A stretch of DNA of 32,749 bases from Bacteroidota bacterium (GTDB taxonomy: Bacteria; Bacteroidota; Bacteroidia; UBA8524), in assembly GCA_003531115.1 (NCBI GenBank), contig DQHT01000024.1:17810-50558 (forward strand), given 5' to 3'. Positions 16,886-25,897 of the stretch are shown here, piece after piece. Both the position numbers and the translations under genes were made by a program. Under the pieces are notes generated by a model. It saw nothing but the letters and a program-made list of their open reading frames with translations. It made no database searches and was not told where the DNA came from. Positions within the stretch are counted from its first letter, which is position 1. The number at the start of each line of letters is the position of its first letter.

Positions 16886-19804
16886 ATGAAAAAACTTGTT
16901 CCGTTTTTTCTTCTTTTCTTCCAGCTCCAAACCTTTGGGCAGGACTATGCCATTCGCCATTTTACCGTGGCCGATGGAATGCCTTCCGGAACGGTGATCA
17001 ATATTTTTCAGGATAGCCGGGGATTTTTATGGCTCTCTACCCTGGCAGGCTTAAGCCGATTCGACGGGAAACATTTTGTTAACTATTCTCTCGAAGAAGG
17101 GCTGCCTTTTAGCTTTACTGATGATCTCTGTGAAAATTCGGGTGGGGAGCTGTTTATTAGCCACAATTTGGGCATTTCTCGCTTCAATGGCACTGCTTTT
17201 ACTGATCTCAAACTCAATAAAGAAGGGAAATTTTATACCATCCGCGATCTGCTTTGTCAGGATGACGGATCCGTATTGGCCATTGAACGCAATCGACTGA
17301 TCAGCATTGTCGGCGATAGCCTGATTTTCCATCCCAACCCTGAAAAATATCAATTTTATTGTGCTTTAAAACAAGCCAATGGAAATATCCTGATCGGGGG
17401 AAGCGGGGGTATTTATTTGTGGAAGGACAATAAGCTGACCCTTTTTATCGAAGAAGCCGGTGAACGTGTGCAATCTATGGAAATTGGTCCTGACTCCTGT
17501 TTATGGTATGGATTGCTGCATAATAAATTAAAACGATTCCCCCTAAACATAAAAGGAGCACGGGCGGCAAATGTGGATTTGCCGGATCTCGGATCGGGTT
17601 TTATTGCGGCATTTCTCGCCTCCGATTCAAACTATGTTTATGTAGGAACCCAACACGGATTTTTGGTGTATGAAAACGGGCGCTATGTAAAACATGTGAA
17701 GAATTTTATGAAGGTTCCATCTGATATGGTCAACGGGCTAAAAACTGATAATGAAGGCAATATCTGGGTGGCATCGCTTTTCGGGCTATGGCGCTTTTCT
17801 CCCGCCTTTGCCTATGTGTATCCTTCTGATTCCGTCATCGCCAAAAACATCTATGCCATTCGGGTTGCCGGTAAAGATTCTGTGCTGTTTACCGATGGAT
17901 TTTTTAGTTATTCTGCCGGAATACACGGCTTAAAAGAAATATTTCAAAACAAACCTGCGCAGGGTAGTGAATTGTATGATATCCTTACAACTCCCGAAGG
18001 CTACACCTACTTTGCAAGTAACCTAAGCGGACTTACGATCCGGGATCCGAAAGGGAGCTACACGAACATGACATTTGGTACCGGCCCGTTTTACCGCTGT
18101 ACGGTACTGTTTCACCACCGCGGGAAAGTGTATATGGGCTCGCATCAGGGGTATTATATCTGGCGGAAAACCGAGCCGGAAGCAGTGCTGAGCACAACCC
18201 TGACCGGACAGAATGTGCTGAGCATCTGGGTGGATGACGACTATATTCTGCTGGGCACCAACAGCAGCCTGTATCAACAAAAGAAAGACGGAAGTCTGCA
18301 TAACTACACTTCTTTTTTTGATTCCATGCCTATTGTCATTGAAGATATTTCCCGCGACAAAGACCGCTTCCTGGTCAGCACCAAGGGAAAGGGCCTCTAT
18401 ATCTTCAATACCAAAGATGGCATGCTGGTGAAGGATACCGTGCTTACCCGAAAAAACGGACTCCCTTCCAACTACCTGACCAGCGCAATTACCGACAATA
18501 GCGGACAAATTTGGGTTTCAACCCTGCAGGGATTAAGCAAAGTGGTCAGGTATGAAGGCAATGCCATTTATGTGCGCACCTATTCGCGCAATCAGGGAAT
18601 TCCCGATGCATTCTGGGAACATTGCCGCTTCAGAAAAGACAGTACAACAGGAACGCTTTGGATAGGCAATTCGGAGGGTCTGCTGCGCATTCATCCTGAG
18701 GTAGAGTCGCAACACCTGCGTTTGCCCATTATCCATCTGGAGTCAGTACACCTGAATCATACTGCCATCATTCACCCTAAGCAGGACAGTTTGTATGAAA
18801 TTCCTTTTAAATACAATGACCTTCAGTTCCATTTGACCGCAGTTCTCTTATCGGGAGCCGAAGACATTGAATACTGGTATAAAGTTCAGGGTGCAAAAGA
18901 CGATTGGATCCTGGCTCCCGCCAATGGCGTTATTGATCTGAACAATATGGCGCCGGGCTCATATCGCCTGGTTATTTCTTCTTTCGACAGGGCCAATAAA
19001 ACATATTCAGAAGAAAAGGAGTTTAATTTCCGGATCTCCCGACCTTTCTGGATGAGTGGCTGGTTCTACTTTTTGCTGCTCCTCTTGTTCATTGCCAAAG
19101 TATACGCCTATTTCAGATTCAGGGTCAATCAGGCCTTTAAAAAACAAAATGCCGCGATCACACTAAACAGGCAGATCTCTGAATCGAAATACCTGGCTTT
19201 TCAGGCAAGAATGAACCCGCATTTTATTTTTAACTCCCTCAATGCCATTCAATATTTTATTACCCAAAACGACAAAAAGTCGAGCCTGACCTACCTCTCG
19301 AAATTTGCCCGATTACTACGCCAGGTACTTGATCTTACCAAGGCCATAAAAGTGCCTCTCCATGAAGAGATCGATATGCTCAAAAGTTACCTGGAAATGG
19401 AATCCATGCGCTTTGACGGGCATTTTAATTATGAAATCACGCTGGAAGATACCTTAGCCACCAGTCCGGTTGAAATACCCGGAATGCTGCTCCAGCCTTT
19501 TGTTGAGAATGCCATAGTACACGGACTGCTTCACCTGAAAAGTGGGGAAGGTTTGTTGCGTATCCATATGAAAAAAGAAGGTGAATTTATCCTTTGTACC
19601 ATTTCCGATAATGGTGTGGGTCGTAAAAAATCTGCTGCTATCAATGCCCAACGTAAGCCCAACCATAAATCCCACGGCATGGAAATCGCCAGCAACCGCC
19701 TGCAATTGTTGGTTGAAAATTCGCGAATTGAAGACCTCATTCAGGTGAGCGACCCTCCCGAAGGTACAGGCACCATTGTTCAAATAAAACTCCCCATCCT
19801 ATGA
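16886..19804 (+). CDS. hybrid-sensor-type histidine kinase: Reg_prop beta-propeller, Y_Y_Y domain and LytS/YehU-type kinase
   Basis: A 972-residue membrane sensor. A signal peptide (FFLLFFQLQTFGQ) leads into a periplasmic propeller of Reg_prop repeats (DSRGFLWLSTLAGLSRFDG, DNEGNIWVASLFGLWRF, DNSGQIWVSTLQGLSKV). A Y_Y_Y domain lies at about 630-710 and a membrane helix at about 725-745 (FYFLLLLLFIAKVYAYF). The cytoplasmic part is a HisKA_7TM/LytS-type kinase: the phospho-acceptor His is 779 in ARMNPHFIFNSLNAIQYF, the N box Asn is 875 in LLQPFVENAIVHG, and the G box reads ISDNGVGRK. It overlaps the LytTR regulator gene by four bases (ATGA), so the two form a pair. The ligand and target genes are not visible. 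No receiver domain is fused, so it is not a full one-protein hybrid. Confidence 0.93.
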   Translation: MKKLVPFFLLFFQLQTFGQDYAIRHFTVADGMPSGTVINIFQDSRGFLWLSTLAGLSRFDGKHFVNYSLEEGLPFSFTDDLCENSGGELFISHNLGISRFNGTAFTDLKLNKEGKFYTIRDLLCQDDGSVLAIERNRLISIVGDSLIFHPNPEKYQFYCALKQANGNILIGGSGGIYLWKDNKLTLFIEEAGERVQSMEIGPDSCLWYGLLHNKLKRFPLNIKGARAANVDLPDLGSGFIAAFLASDSNYVYVGTQHGFLVYENGRYVKHVKNFMKVPSDMVNGLKTDNEGNIWVASLFGLWRFSPAFAYVYPSDSVIAKNIYAIRVAGKDSVLFTDGFFSYSAGIHGLKEIFQNKPAQGSELYDILTTPEGYTYFASNLSGLTIRDPKGSYTNMTFGTGPFYRCTVLFHHRGKVYMGSHQGYYIWRKTEPEAVLSTTLTGQNVLSIWVDDDYILLGTNSSLYQQKKDGSLHNYTSFFDSMPIVIEDISRDKDRFLVSTKGKGLYIFNTKDGMLVKDTVLTRKNGLPSNYLTSAITDNSGQIWVSTLQGLSKVVRYEGNAIYVRTYSRNQGIPDAFWEHCRFRKDSTTGTLWIGNSEGLLRIHPEVESQHLRLPIIHLESVHLNHTAIIHPKQDSLYEIPFKYNDLQFHLTAVLLSGAEDIEYWYKVQGAKDDWILAPANGVIDLNNMAPGSYRLVISSFDRANKTYSEEKEFNFRISRPFWMSGWFYFLLLLLFIAKVYAYFRFRVNQAFKKQNAAITLNRQISESKYLAFQARMNPHFIFNSLNAIQYFITQNDKKSSLTYLSKFARLLRQVLDLTKAIKVPLHEEIDMLKSYLEMESMRFDGHFNYEITLEDTLATSPVEIPGMLLQPFVENAIVHGLLHLKSGEGLLRIHMKKEGEFILCTISDNGVGRKKSAAINAQRKPNHKSHGMEIASNRLQLLVENSRIEDLIQVSDPPEGTGTIVQIKLPIL

Positions 19805-20550
19805 AATTAAAGATCGCCATCGTTGAAGATGAAAAAAATAGCCGCGAAGGACTAAAAAACCTGATCATGGAATTTTGTCCGAATACCGAAGTGATCGGCA
19901 TGGCCTCCAATATTGACGAAGGATTAAGCCTGATCCGCGACAAAAAACCAGATCTGGTTCTTCTCGACATTGAAATGCAATCGGCCACCGGTTTTGATCT
20001 GCTCGAAAAAGTGCCGGAAATCCATTTTGACGTGATCTTCACAACGGCTTACGAGCAATATGCGATTAAGGCCATCAAGTTCTCAGCGATGGACTATCTG
20101 CTGAAACCCATCGATGTTAAAGAACTGATCCAGGCTATCGAAAGGGTGCAAAACAAACGTATGGCAGGTTCTGCCAGCCAGCAGGTAAGAACCTTGTTGG
20201 AAAACCTGCGCCAGGAACCCAATAAGATCAACAAGATCACCCTGAGCACTTCGGATGGCATGGTCTTTTTACCCGTGAACGAGATCATACGCTGCGAAGC
20301 CCAGGGAGCATACACCCAGTTTAATCTCAAAAATGGGAAAAAGATCCTGGTGAGCAAAAACCTCAAGGAATACGAACTCCTCCTGCACGACTATAAATTC
20401 CTTCGTGTTCATAATTCTCATCTCATTAATTTGACTGAAGTCAGCCGATATGTGAAAGCTGACGGGGGTTATGCGGTGATGAATGACGGGACCAATATTC
20501 CTATTTCCAATACCCGGAAAGATGAGTTTTTGGAGTTGATGAAGCATTAA
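19801..20550 (+). CDS. LytTR-family response regulator
   Basis: A 249-residue cytoplasmic regulator. Residues 1 to about 120 form a receiver domain: acidic pair VEDE at 8-11, phospho-acceptor Asp56 in LVLLDIEM, Thr in FTTAYEQYAIKA and Lys in YLLKPID. Residues about 145-249 form a LytTR DNA-binding domain (ITLSTSDGMVFLPVNEIIRCEA, then FLRVHNSHLINL and PISNTRKDEFL). The start ATG overlaps the stop of the sensor kinase gene, so it is almost certainly its partner. LytTR regulators bind direct repeats upstream of target genes; I could not identify such repeats here. The last codons overlap the T-tract of a terminator belonging to the convergent lipoprotein gene. Confidence 0.95.
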   Translation: MKLKIAIVEDEKNSREGLKNLIMEFCPNTEVIGMASNIDEGLSLIRDKKPDLVLLDIEMQSATGFDLLEKVPEIHFDVIFTTAYEQYAIKAIKFSAMDYLLKPIDVKELIQAIERVQNKRMAGSASQQVRTLLENLRQEPNKINKITLSTSDGMVFLPVNEIIRCEAQGAYTQFNLKNGKKILVSKNLKEYELLLHDYKFLRVHNSHLINLTEVSRYVKADGGYAVMNDGTNIPISNTRKDEFLELMKH

Positions 20551-20577
20551 AAAGCCTGACAAACGAATTTGTCAGGC
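20549..20577 (-). terminator. intrinsic terminator of the small lipoprotein gene
   Basis: A perfect 10-bp stem, GCCTGACAAA (20554-20563) with TTTGTCAGGC (20568-20577), closes a four-base loop. Read on the minus strand the loop is TTCG and the stem is followed by TTTTT. It lies 24 bases after the lipoprotein stop. On the plus strand no T-run follows, so it is less likely to end the LytTR transcript efficiently. Confidence 0.85.
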
Positions 20578-20600
20578 CATATTACGTGTAACAGGTTTAA

Positions 20601-20999
20601 CTATTTCTTAGCTCCTGACCAAACGCCACTAATTCCAGCGCCCGAATTTCCCCAGGTTCCACTGGCGGTTTTTCCATCGGCACTTCCACTGCCATCGAAG
20701 TCGAGAATAACGCCGTTCACGTCGATTTCTGTAGCGATCTTTCCATCTGCATCAAATGAACCTGTAAATGGATAAGAATTTCCGGAGTTTCCAGAGTGAA
20801 TCTCTCCAGTAAACTTCCCTTCTTTGTCGACACTGATATCCCAGGTGCCATTGTCGCCTCCACTAAACACACCTTCCCATTCACCCATATATTTGTTGTC
20901 AGGGGTTGGGGTTGGCGTTGGTGTTTCTTCATTCGAACACGATGCTGCAGTCATGACCAAAAGGGTCATGATCGCAAAAGTTTTAAGTCTAATTATCAT
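20601..20999 (-). CDS. small predicted surface lipoprotein
   Basis: 132 residues from the ATG at 20999; an in-frame TTG at 21023 lies upstream of the promoter-proximal region and is unlikely. The lipoprotein signal peptide has a lipobox TAASC, with the mature Cys followed by S-N-E-E-T. That resembles the S-(D/E)-rich export signal that sends Bacteroidota lipoproteins to the cell surface. A PTPTPTP linker follows, then about 95 residues rich in G, D, S and T with repeated strands (GTWDISVDKEGKFTGEI, YPFTGSFDADGKIATEI, GTWGNSGAGISGVWSG), a beta-rich fold. No function is known. It has its own promoter and terminator and lies downstream of the BNR protein gene on the same strand. Confidence 0.8.
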   Translation of the reverse strand: MIIRLKTFAIMTLLVMTAASCSNEETPTPTPTPDNKYMGEWEGVFSGGDNGTWDISVDKEGKFTGEIHSGNSGNSYPFTGSFDADGKIATEIDVNGVILDFDGSGSADGKTASGTWGNSGAGISGVWSGAKK

Positions 21000-21020
21000 A
21001 GGTTTGGGTTTTAATTGGCC

Positions 21021-21051
21021 CAAGTATACTATTTTAATTATACGCCTCCAA
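21021..21051 (-). promoter_or_regulatory. promoter of the small lipoprotein gene
   Basis: On the minus strand TTG (21049-21051) is followed after 20 bases by TATACTTG (21021-21028), one mismatch from TAnnTTTG. The expected transcript starts about 15 bases before the ATG at 20999. It fits inside the 63-base gap after the BNR gene. Confidence 0.6.
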
Positions 21052-21062
21052 TTATTTTGAGA

Positions 21063-23666
21063 CTAAAATCTGGTGAATCGCGCTGTTTTTCTGCTATTTT
21101 CATAACTAATTAACACAAAATATTCACCTGTACTCAGAAATGAAACGGGAATTGACCTATTCATCTTTTTTCCGTTTTCCAGGTATATATTTTCTTCGTA
21201 AACAACCTTTCCGGTAATGTCAATTAGCTGTATTTTTGCCTCACCACTAACTAATGATTCAAAACTAATATTTAATAAGGATTGAGTCGGATTTGGATAA
21301 ACGTTCAGCCATGGTTCTGTATAAGATATAGCGTCTATACTCACAAAATTCGAATCGTAATCGAACAGTCCAACTTCCCATAATCCTCTTCCAAAAGTTG
21401 CTGCTATTAACGTCTTTTTATTCGTATCAATCTCCAATTCCGATACAATCACTTTCGGAAGACTAAAAGAATAATACTCCCAGGATAAAGCTCCTTTTTT
21501 AAGATAATATACGCCGTTATCGGTACCTATATAAATAAGTCCGGTGCCATCTTCCTGATGTACGATACAATTAACAGGAATATTGGGCAGGTCGTAAGTT
21601 ATATTCACCCAGTTTTCACCGGCCTCCTGACTATAAAAAACCTTATTTAAACTGTCAAAACCACTAAAACAAATCCATACTTGATCAGGATTTAACTGAC
21701 TCATTTCCATGTAGGACGGATATGAGTTTCCTGGCAGCGCAGAACCTATGTCATGCCAATTATTTCCGAAATCCGGACTGGTCCATATTTGATTTTTTAT
21801 GCCTGCTGACAGAAAGCCCCTTTTGGCCAGATAAATTCGTTTTCCATTGTTCTTTTGAACTTCGAGGGCGGTACCCGTTCTTCGATAACCGTCCTGAAAA
21901 TCCGGGAATGCAGAGTGTTTACCTACTTCAACATTCTCTACGTAGGTATATAGATTTTCAAACAATACATACAACAATTGATTTGCCGCAACAAAGGGGG
22001 TTGTCCATTCGCCCAACTCATCATTGGGTTTTTGAATAGCACCCGCAAAGTACATGACGTCATTAAACAAGGAAAAGGCATAAATGGAGCCATTCTGCGA
22101 TGAAGTATAGCGGAAATTTTGTTCATCCATAAATACCGCTTCCATACCATCGCCGCCGGTTACATTCATAAAGCTATCGCCATTGGTATAGACTGTCGAA
22201 TTATCCTGAGCGCCCGCCATGATCTCTGTTCCGTTGAGGGCATTTACGCCCAAGCGGTAAAAGGAGCTGATATTCAGGCCGCGGGTATAGTCAACCCAAC
22301 TGGTATTCACGATACGCTTCTTCAAACTATCCGGCTCTTCATCAAATACCTGGAAGGTTCTCGAAATTCCCCCATCATGACAGGCAAAATAAGAAGAATT
22401 GGACGGGTGCTGATAAATAGCGTGCACATCGGCATGCAAACTCAGGCGCGAATAATTCAGTGCCCAATACGTAACGGGCTTAAAGCTGACTCCGCCATTA
22501 TGGGTTTGCCAAATATTAACGCCGCCAATTAATACATGCTCCCTGTCGTATCGGTCTACACAGATGGCCAGATCATACCTTCCCTGCCCACCCGGACTAT
22601 TATCAAAGGTGCCGTTAAGAATATTGTATTCATATTGATTGGAGAGCACCTGTGTGAATGAAAATCCTCCATTCTCCGACTTATAAAAGCCATAAAACCC
22701 ACCGAGCGTATCGCAGGCGATGGCATAAATATAGTTGTTGTCAGAAGGTGCGATAGCCAATTCTATCCGCTGCACCTGTCCGGTTTTGGGGATGGTGCTG
22801 TTTAATTCTGTCCAGCTCATTCCAAAATCAGTTGACTTTAAGATGGCAGCTTCACCCACTTTGTAGCTATGCACATAACCCGTGCTGGCAAATAAAACAT
22901 TCGGGTTAACAGGATCTTGTACAAGCGACCAAAACAGGCTTCCGCTGGTTTTTTGCCAGGTAGCCCCGGAATCCAGGGTAACATATGAACCCGTTTGCCC
23001 AACGGCGATAAGGTGTGATGGATCTGAGGGGTGCATTTTGATCCTGGAAATGAGCGAGCCTTCAAAGTCAAGCTGATCGAACGACAATCCGGTAGGTGAC
23101 CAATTCTGTCCGCCATCAACGGTTTTATAAATACCAAGACCGTAGTGGCTGTTCCGTTTGTTTTCATTGGCCTGCAGGTTATGCCCCAAATAGGCATAAT
23201 CGCCCAGCGCCACGTACATGATATCCGCATTGTCTGGATGAATAACCAAAGAAGAAGTGCGAAGAATAGGCAAATTTCCGGAAATGGAGATCCAGGACTC
23301 GCCCCGGTTCAGCGACTTCCAAACACCTCCCTGTGCCACACAGATGTACCAGATATTGGTATCCTGAGGATGAAAACACATGCTGTTAATCCGTCCCGTT
23401 CCTGCCAGATCTTCCTCGCCATTGGGACCAAGAGGAATCCACTGGTCCTGAGCTTTTTTAGAAAAAACCGGTTTTAATAATGGAAACGTTGCCCGGGCAT
23501 AAAGCCTGGCGAAATTGAGGATTGAATCATTCGTTCTTCGCTCGACAAAATCAAGATTGCGGAGTTCATAGTTCGGTTTCTTCCTGCCATCCGTGTTCTG
23601 ACCAAATACGTGCTGTACAAAGGACAGCAAAATGATCATGCATGTTATTCCGCTTTTAAGTGCCAT
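21063..23666 (-). CDS. secreted BNR/sortilin-type beta-propeller protein with T9SS type A sorting domain
   Basis: An 867-residue protein with a signal peptide (CMIILLSFVQHVFGQ). From about residue 70 to 760 it carries many BNR/Asp-box repeats of the form S/T-x-D-x-G-x-x-W (KSLNRGESWISISG, KTVDGGQNWSPTG, KSTDFGMSWTEL, SPDFGNNWHDIG, SQEAGENWVNIT), typical of VPS10/sortilin-like and exo-sialidase-like propellers. The last 80 residues are a T9SS type A domain beginning LNVYPNPTQSLLNISF with GKVVYEENIY and LSTGEYFVLISYEN. It is likely exported across the outer membrane; no catalytic residues of a glycosidase are evident, so a binding role is as likely as an enzymatic one. A terminator lies between it and the upstream PorE-like gene, so it should have its own promoter. 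Confidence 0.87.
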   Translation of the reverse strand: MALKSGITCMIILLSFVQHVFGQNTDGRKKPNYELRNLDFVERRTNDSILNFARLYARATFPLLKPVFSKKAQDQWIPLGPNGEEDLAGTGRINSMCFHPQDTNIWYICVAQGGVWKSLNRGESWISISGNLPILRTSSLVIHPDNADIMYVALGDYAYLGHNLQANENKRNSHYGLGIYKTVDGGQNWSPTGLSFDQLDFEGSLISRIKMHPSDPSHLIAVGQTGSYVTLDSGATWQKTSGSLFWSLVQDPVNPNVLFASTGYVHSYKVGEAAILKSTDFGMSWTELNSTIPKTGQVQRIELAIAPSDNNYIYAIACDTLGGFYGFYKSENGGFSFTQVLSNQYEYNILNGTFDNSPGGQGRYDLAICVDRYDREHVLIGGVNIWQTHNGGVSFKPVTYWALNYSRLSLHADVHAIYQHPSNSSYFACHDGGISRTFQVFDEEPDSLKKRIVNTSWVDYTRGLNISSFYRLGVNALNGTEIMAGAQDNSTVYTNGDSFMNVTGGDGMEAVFMDEQNFRYTSSQNGSIYAFSLFNDVMYFAGAIQKPNDELGEWTTPFVAANQLLYVLFENLYTYVENVEVGKHSAFPDFQDGYRRTGTALEVQKNNGKRIYLAKRGFLSAGIKNQIWTSPDFGNNWHDIGSALPGNSYPSYMEMSQLNPDQVWICFSGFDSLNKVFYSQEAGENWVNITYDLPNIPVNCIVHQEDGTGLIYIGTDNGVYYLKKGALSWEYYSFSLPKVIVSELEIDTNKKTLIAATFGRGLWEVGLFDYDSNFVSIDAISYTEPWLNVYPNPTQSLLNISFESLVSGEAKIQLIDITGKVVYEENIYLENGKKMNRSIPVSFLSTGEYFVLISYENSRKTARFTRF

Positions 23667-23694
23667 GACTTCAATTGTTTATCAAAGAAAAAAG

Positions 23695-23730
23695 AAAAAC
23701 CCCGAACCTTTTCAGATCCGGGGTTTTTTT
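23695..23730 (-). terminator. intrinsic terminator after the PorE-like gene
   Basis: AAAAACCCCG (23695-23704) pairs with CGGGGTTTTT (23719-23728) around a 14-base loop. On the minus strand the stem is followed by a T-rich run, about 10 bases after the OmpA-family gene's stop. The A and T arms also make it usable on the plus strand. It separates this gene from the BNR gene downstream. Confidence 0.85.
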
Positions 23731-23740
23731 ATGTGTTAAC

Positions 23741-25807
23741 CTAGCGCCTGCGTGGCGGTGGTGGTGTTTTTCCTTTTGGCGGTTCTGGTGCCTCCTCCGG
23801 TTTTGGTTCTTCAGCAGGTGGGGTCCAATTGTAATCAATAATGGTTACCGTTGTACGCCTGTTAAGCTGATGTTCTTTTTCACTACAGATCTGGTTATTA
23901 TAATCTGTCAGATCACAGGAACATTTTTCAATTCTCAATTGGCGTTCTCCATATCCTTTGGCCACAACGCGTCGTGGGTCAATTCCTCTGCTTATGATAT
24001 AATTTACAGCCGAATCAGCCCTGCGTTGAGAAAGCTCATCATTGTATTCATGGCTGGCACGACAATCCGTATGAGAACCCAATTCAATTTTTATCCTGGG
24101 GAATTTGATCAGTACGGCAACCACAGAGTCATCCAAAATTTGAGCGGCATCGGGCCGGATTCGCGCTGAATCCAGGTCATATAAAATCCCTTCAACCGTA
24201 GTGGTGATCGTCAATTTTTTCAGCTCAAAATCTCTTTGTAACGTGGTAAAACACTTCACGCCTTCCGTTGTTTCAAACTCCAACGGAGAGTCAAAATAAT
24301 AGTCGTTTTCCGGTCCTTTTGCAAACAATTCATATTTGGTTTGCTGGGTAAGCGGCATCTTATAAGACCCGGTTTCGTCTGTAGTGAGGATGAGCGTCGT
24401 TGTATCCTTATTGTTCTTAATCAATACAGATGAATTGGGGATCACCGCTTTGGTTTTCATGTCCCTAACCACACCGGTAAGCATAAGCTCACAAGGTTTC
24501 ATGGAGAAGCTGTAAATATCGTCGCTACCTCTTCCGCCATCCCGGTTCGAAGTGAAATACCCGCTTTCTTTATCCGTAGCCAGCCAGAGCCCAAAATCAT
24601 CACCACCCGAATTGATCGGCGATTTCATGTTTTCAGGTTCCGTCCAATCCTGTCCGGAGCCGGTTGAATGTACAATATCAAGTCCGCCAAGCGTTACATG
24701 TCCGTTCGATGCAAAATAAAGGGTTCCATCAGTATGCAGGTAAGGATACATTTCGTCACCTTTTGTATTGATGGTAGAACCGAGGTTAAGCGGAACACTC
24801 CATGTTTTACCACGACGTACGTAGCTCACTACATAAAGATCCCAGCCTCCTTCTCCACCCGGCATATTGGATGCGAAATACATCTCTTTCCCATCGGGTG
24901 AAACTGCAGGGTGACCGCAACTAAATGAGTCGCTGTTGAATTCGAGAACGGCTGGTTGTTCGTAGGCATCTTTTCCAACCTTTTTGGCTGAATAGATCTT
25001 GCAACGAATTCCTTTTCCATCATCCGAATTGCATTGGGTATAAAAAATCTCACGGCCTTTTTCATCGAAACTGGCAACTCCATCTGAATATTTGGTGTTT
25101 ACTGTTCCGTTAAGAAGAACAGGATTTTCCCAACTTTTCTGGCCTCTGCGGTCTTTAACCTTGCAGATATACAGATCGTCGAGGTATTGGCCTGTCCAGC
25201 CATATTCCTTTTTATTGGATCCACCCGCTCGGGCAGAGGTAAACACCAATCCAAATTTGTCGAGGTACCATGGGGCAAAATCCGATTCACGGGTATTTGC
25301 CTTTTTGAAATTTTCGATCTCGTAGCGCGACTTTTCGTCTTTCCACTTTAGCGCCAATTCGCATCCCTCTTTAGCCCTCAGAACATCTTCATCTCCCGGA
25401 TTGTCTTTCAAATACTCATCATACTTAATGATGGCATCTGTGTACCGTTGTTGCATTTTTAGTGCATCAGCCTGGTACTTGATGGCCATACGATCCATCT
25501 CGTCACTGCCTTTGGTCGACTTGTAACGTTGTGATTTTTCGAATGCCTTTTCCGCGTTTTTGTAATCGTTTGTCATCAGGAGAGATAGACCTTCTTTGTA
25601 ATGTGCCTCTTTTCGGACATTCCGGTTTTTCTCTTTCCTGGCGACTTCTTTGTAGATCCCAGCCGCCGTTGAGTAGTTCTTTTTCTCAAATTCCTTGTTA
25701 GCTTCGACCATAGAGGCCCCGCTCTTACAAGACTGAAGAACAACAATTGACGACAGAATTAAAATGAATAGCCCAGAACTAAGAGTTTTTGTAAACAGTT
25801 TTCTCAT
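23741..25807 (-). CDS. PorE-like OmpA-family lipoprotein (TPR, PD40 propeller, carboxypeptidase-regulatory-like, OmpA)
   Basis: 688 residues from the ATG at 25807; an in-frame TTG at 25813 would add two. The lipobox is VLQSC, and no acidic residues follow the Cys, fitting a periplasm-facing lipoprotein. Counting from the TTG, TPR-like helices lie at about 33-160, a PD40 propeller at about 175-440 (AVSPDGKEMYFASN, YFTSNRDGGRGSDDIY), a carboxypeptidase-regulatory-like fold at about 443-525 and an OmpA peptidoglycan-binding domain at about 541-661 (GSHTDCRAS, YNDELSQRRADSAVNYI, KGYGE, LNRRT). This order is that of PorE, which links the T9SS to peptidoglycan; paralogues are common, so the exact role is inferred. 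The tail is Pro/Lys/Arg-rich (PPKGKTPPPPRRR). A TTG-N18-TATATTCG element upstream may be its promoter. Confidence 0.88.
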   Translation of the reverse strand: MRKLFTKTLSSGLFILILSSIVVLQSCKSGASMVEANKEFEKKNYSTAAGIYKEVARKEKNRNVRKEAHYKEGLSLLMTNDYKNAEKAFEKSQRYKSTKGSDEMDRMAIKYQADALKMQQRYTDAIIKYDEYLKDNPGDEDVLRAKEGCELALKWKDEKSRYEIENFKKANTRESDFAPWYLDKFGLVFTSARAGGSNKKEYGWTGQYLDDLYICKVKDRRGQKSWENPVLLNGTVNTKYSDGVASFDEKGREIFYTQCNSDDGKGIRCKIYSAKKVGKDAYEQPAVLEFNSDSFSCGHPAVSPDGKEMYFASNMPGGEGGWDLYVVSYVRRGKTWSVPLNLGSTINTKGDEMYPYLHTDGTLYFASNGHVTLGGLDIVHSTGSGQDWTEPENMKSPINSGGDDFGLWLATDKESGYFTSNRDGGRGSDDIYSFSMKPCELMLTGVVRDMKTKAVIPNSSVLIKNNKDTTTLILTTDETGSYKMPLTQQTKYELFAKGPENDYYFDSPLEFETTEGVKCFTTLQRDFELKKLTITTTVEGILYDLDSARIRPDAAQILDDSVVAVLIKFPRIKIELGSHTDCRASHEYNDELSQRRADSAVNYIISRGIDPRRVVAKGYGERQLRIEKCSCDLTDYNNQICSEKEHQLNRRTTVTIIDYNWTPPAEEPKPEEAPEPPKGKTPPPPRRR

Positions 25808-25897
25808 GTTCAAACCAACTTAGTCAGCGAATATAGAATAATACGCAAACAATCAACGACAATGTTGGGCATTTCCGTATCATTTTTTCAAGATTTT

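Noticed and set aside
18023..18508. Minus-strand open frame of 161 codons
   Set aside because: It is a shadow of the Reg_prop propeller coding region on the plus strand.
20905..20935. Hexamer repeat coding for PTPTPTP as a phase-variation tract
   Set aside because: The units are six bases, so slippage would keep the frame; it is a short linker after the lipoprotein Cys.
23675..24169. Plus-strand open frame of 164 codons
   Set aside because: It crosses the terminator hairpin and is antisense to the OmpA domain of the PorE-like gene; the product has no recognisable domain.
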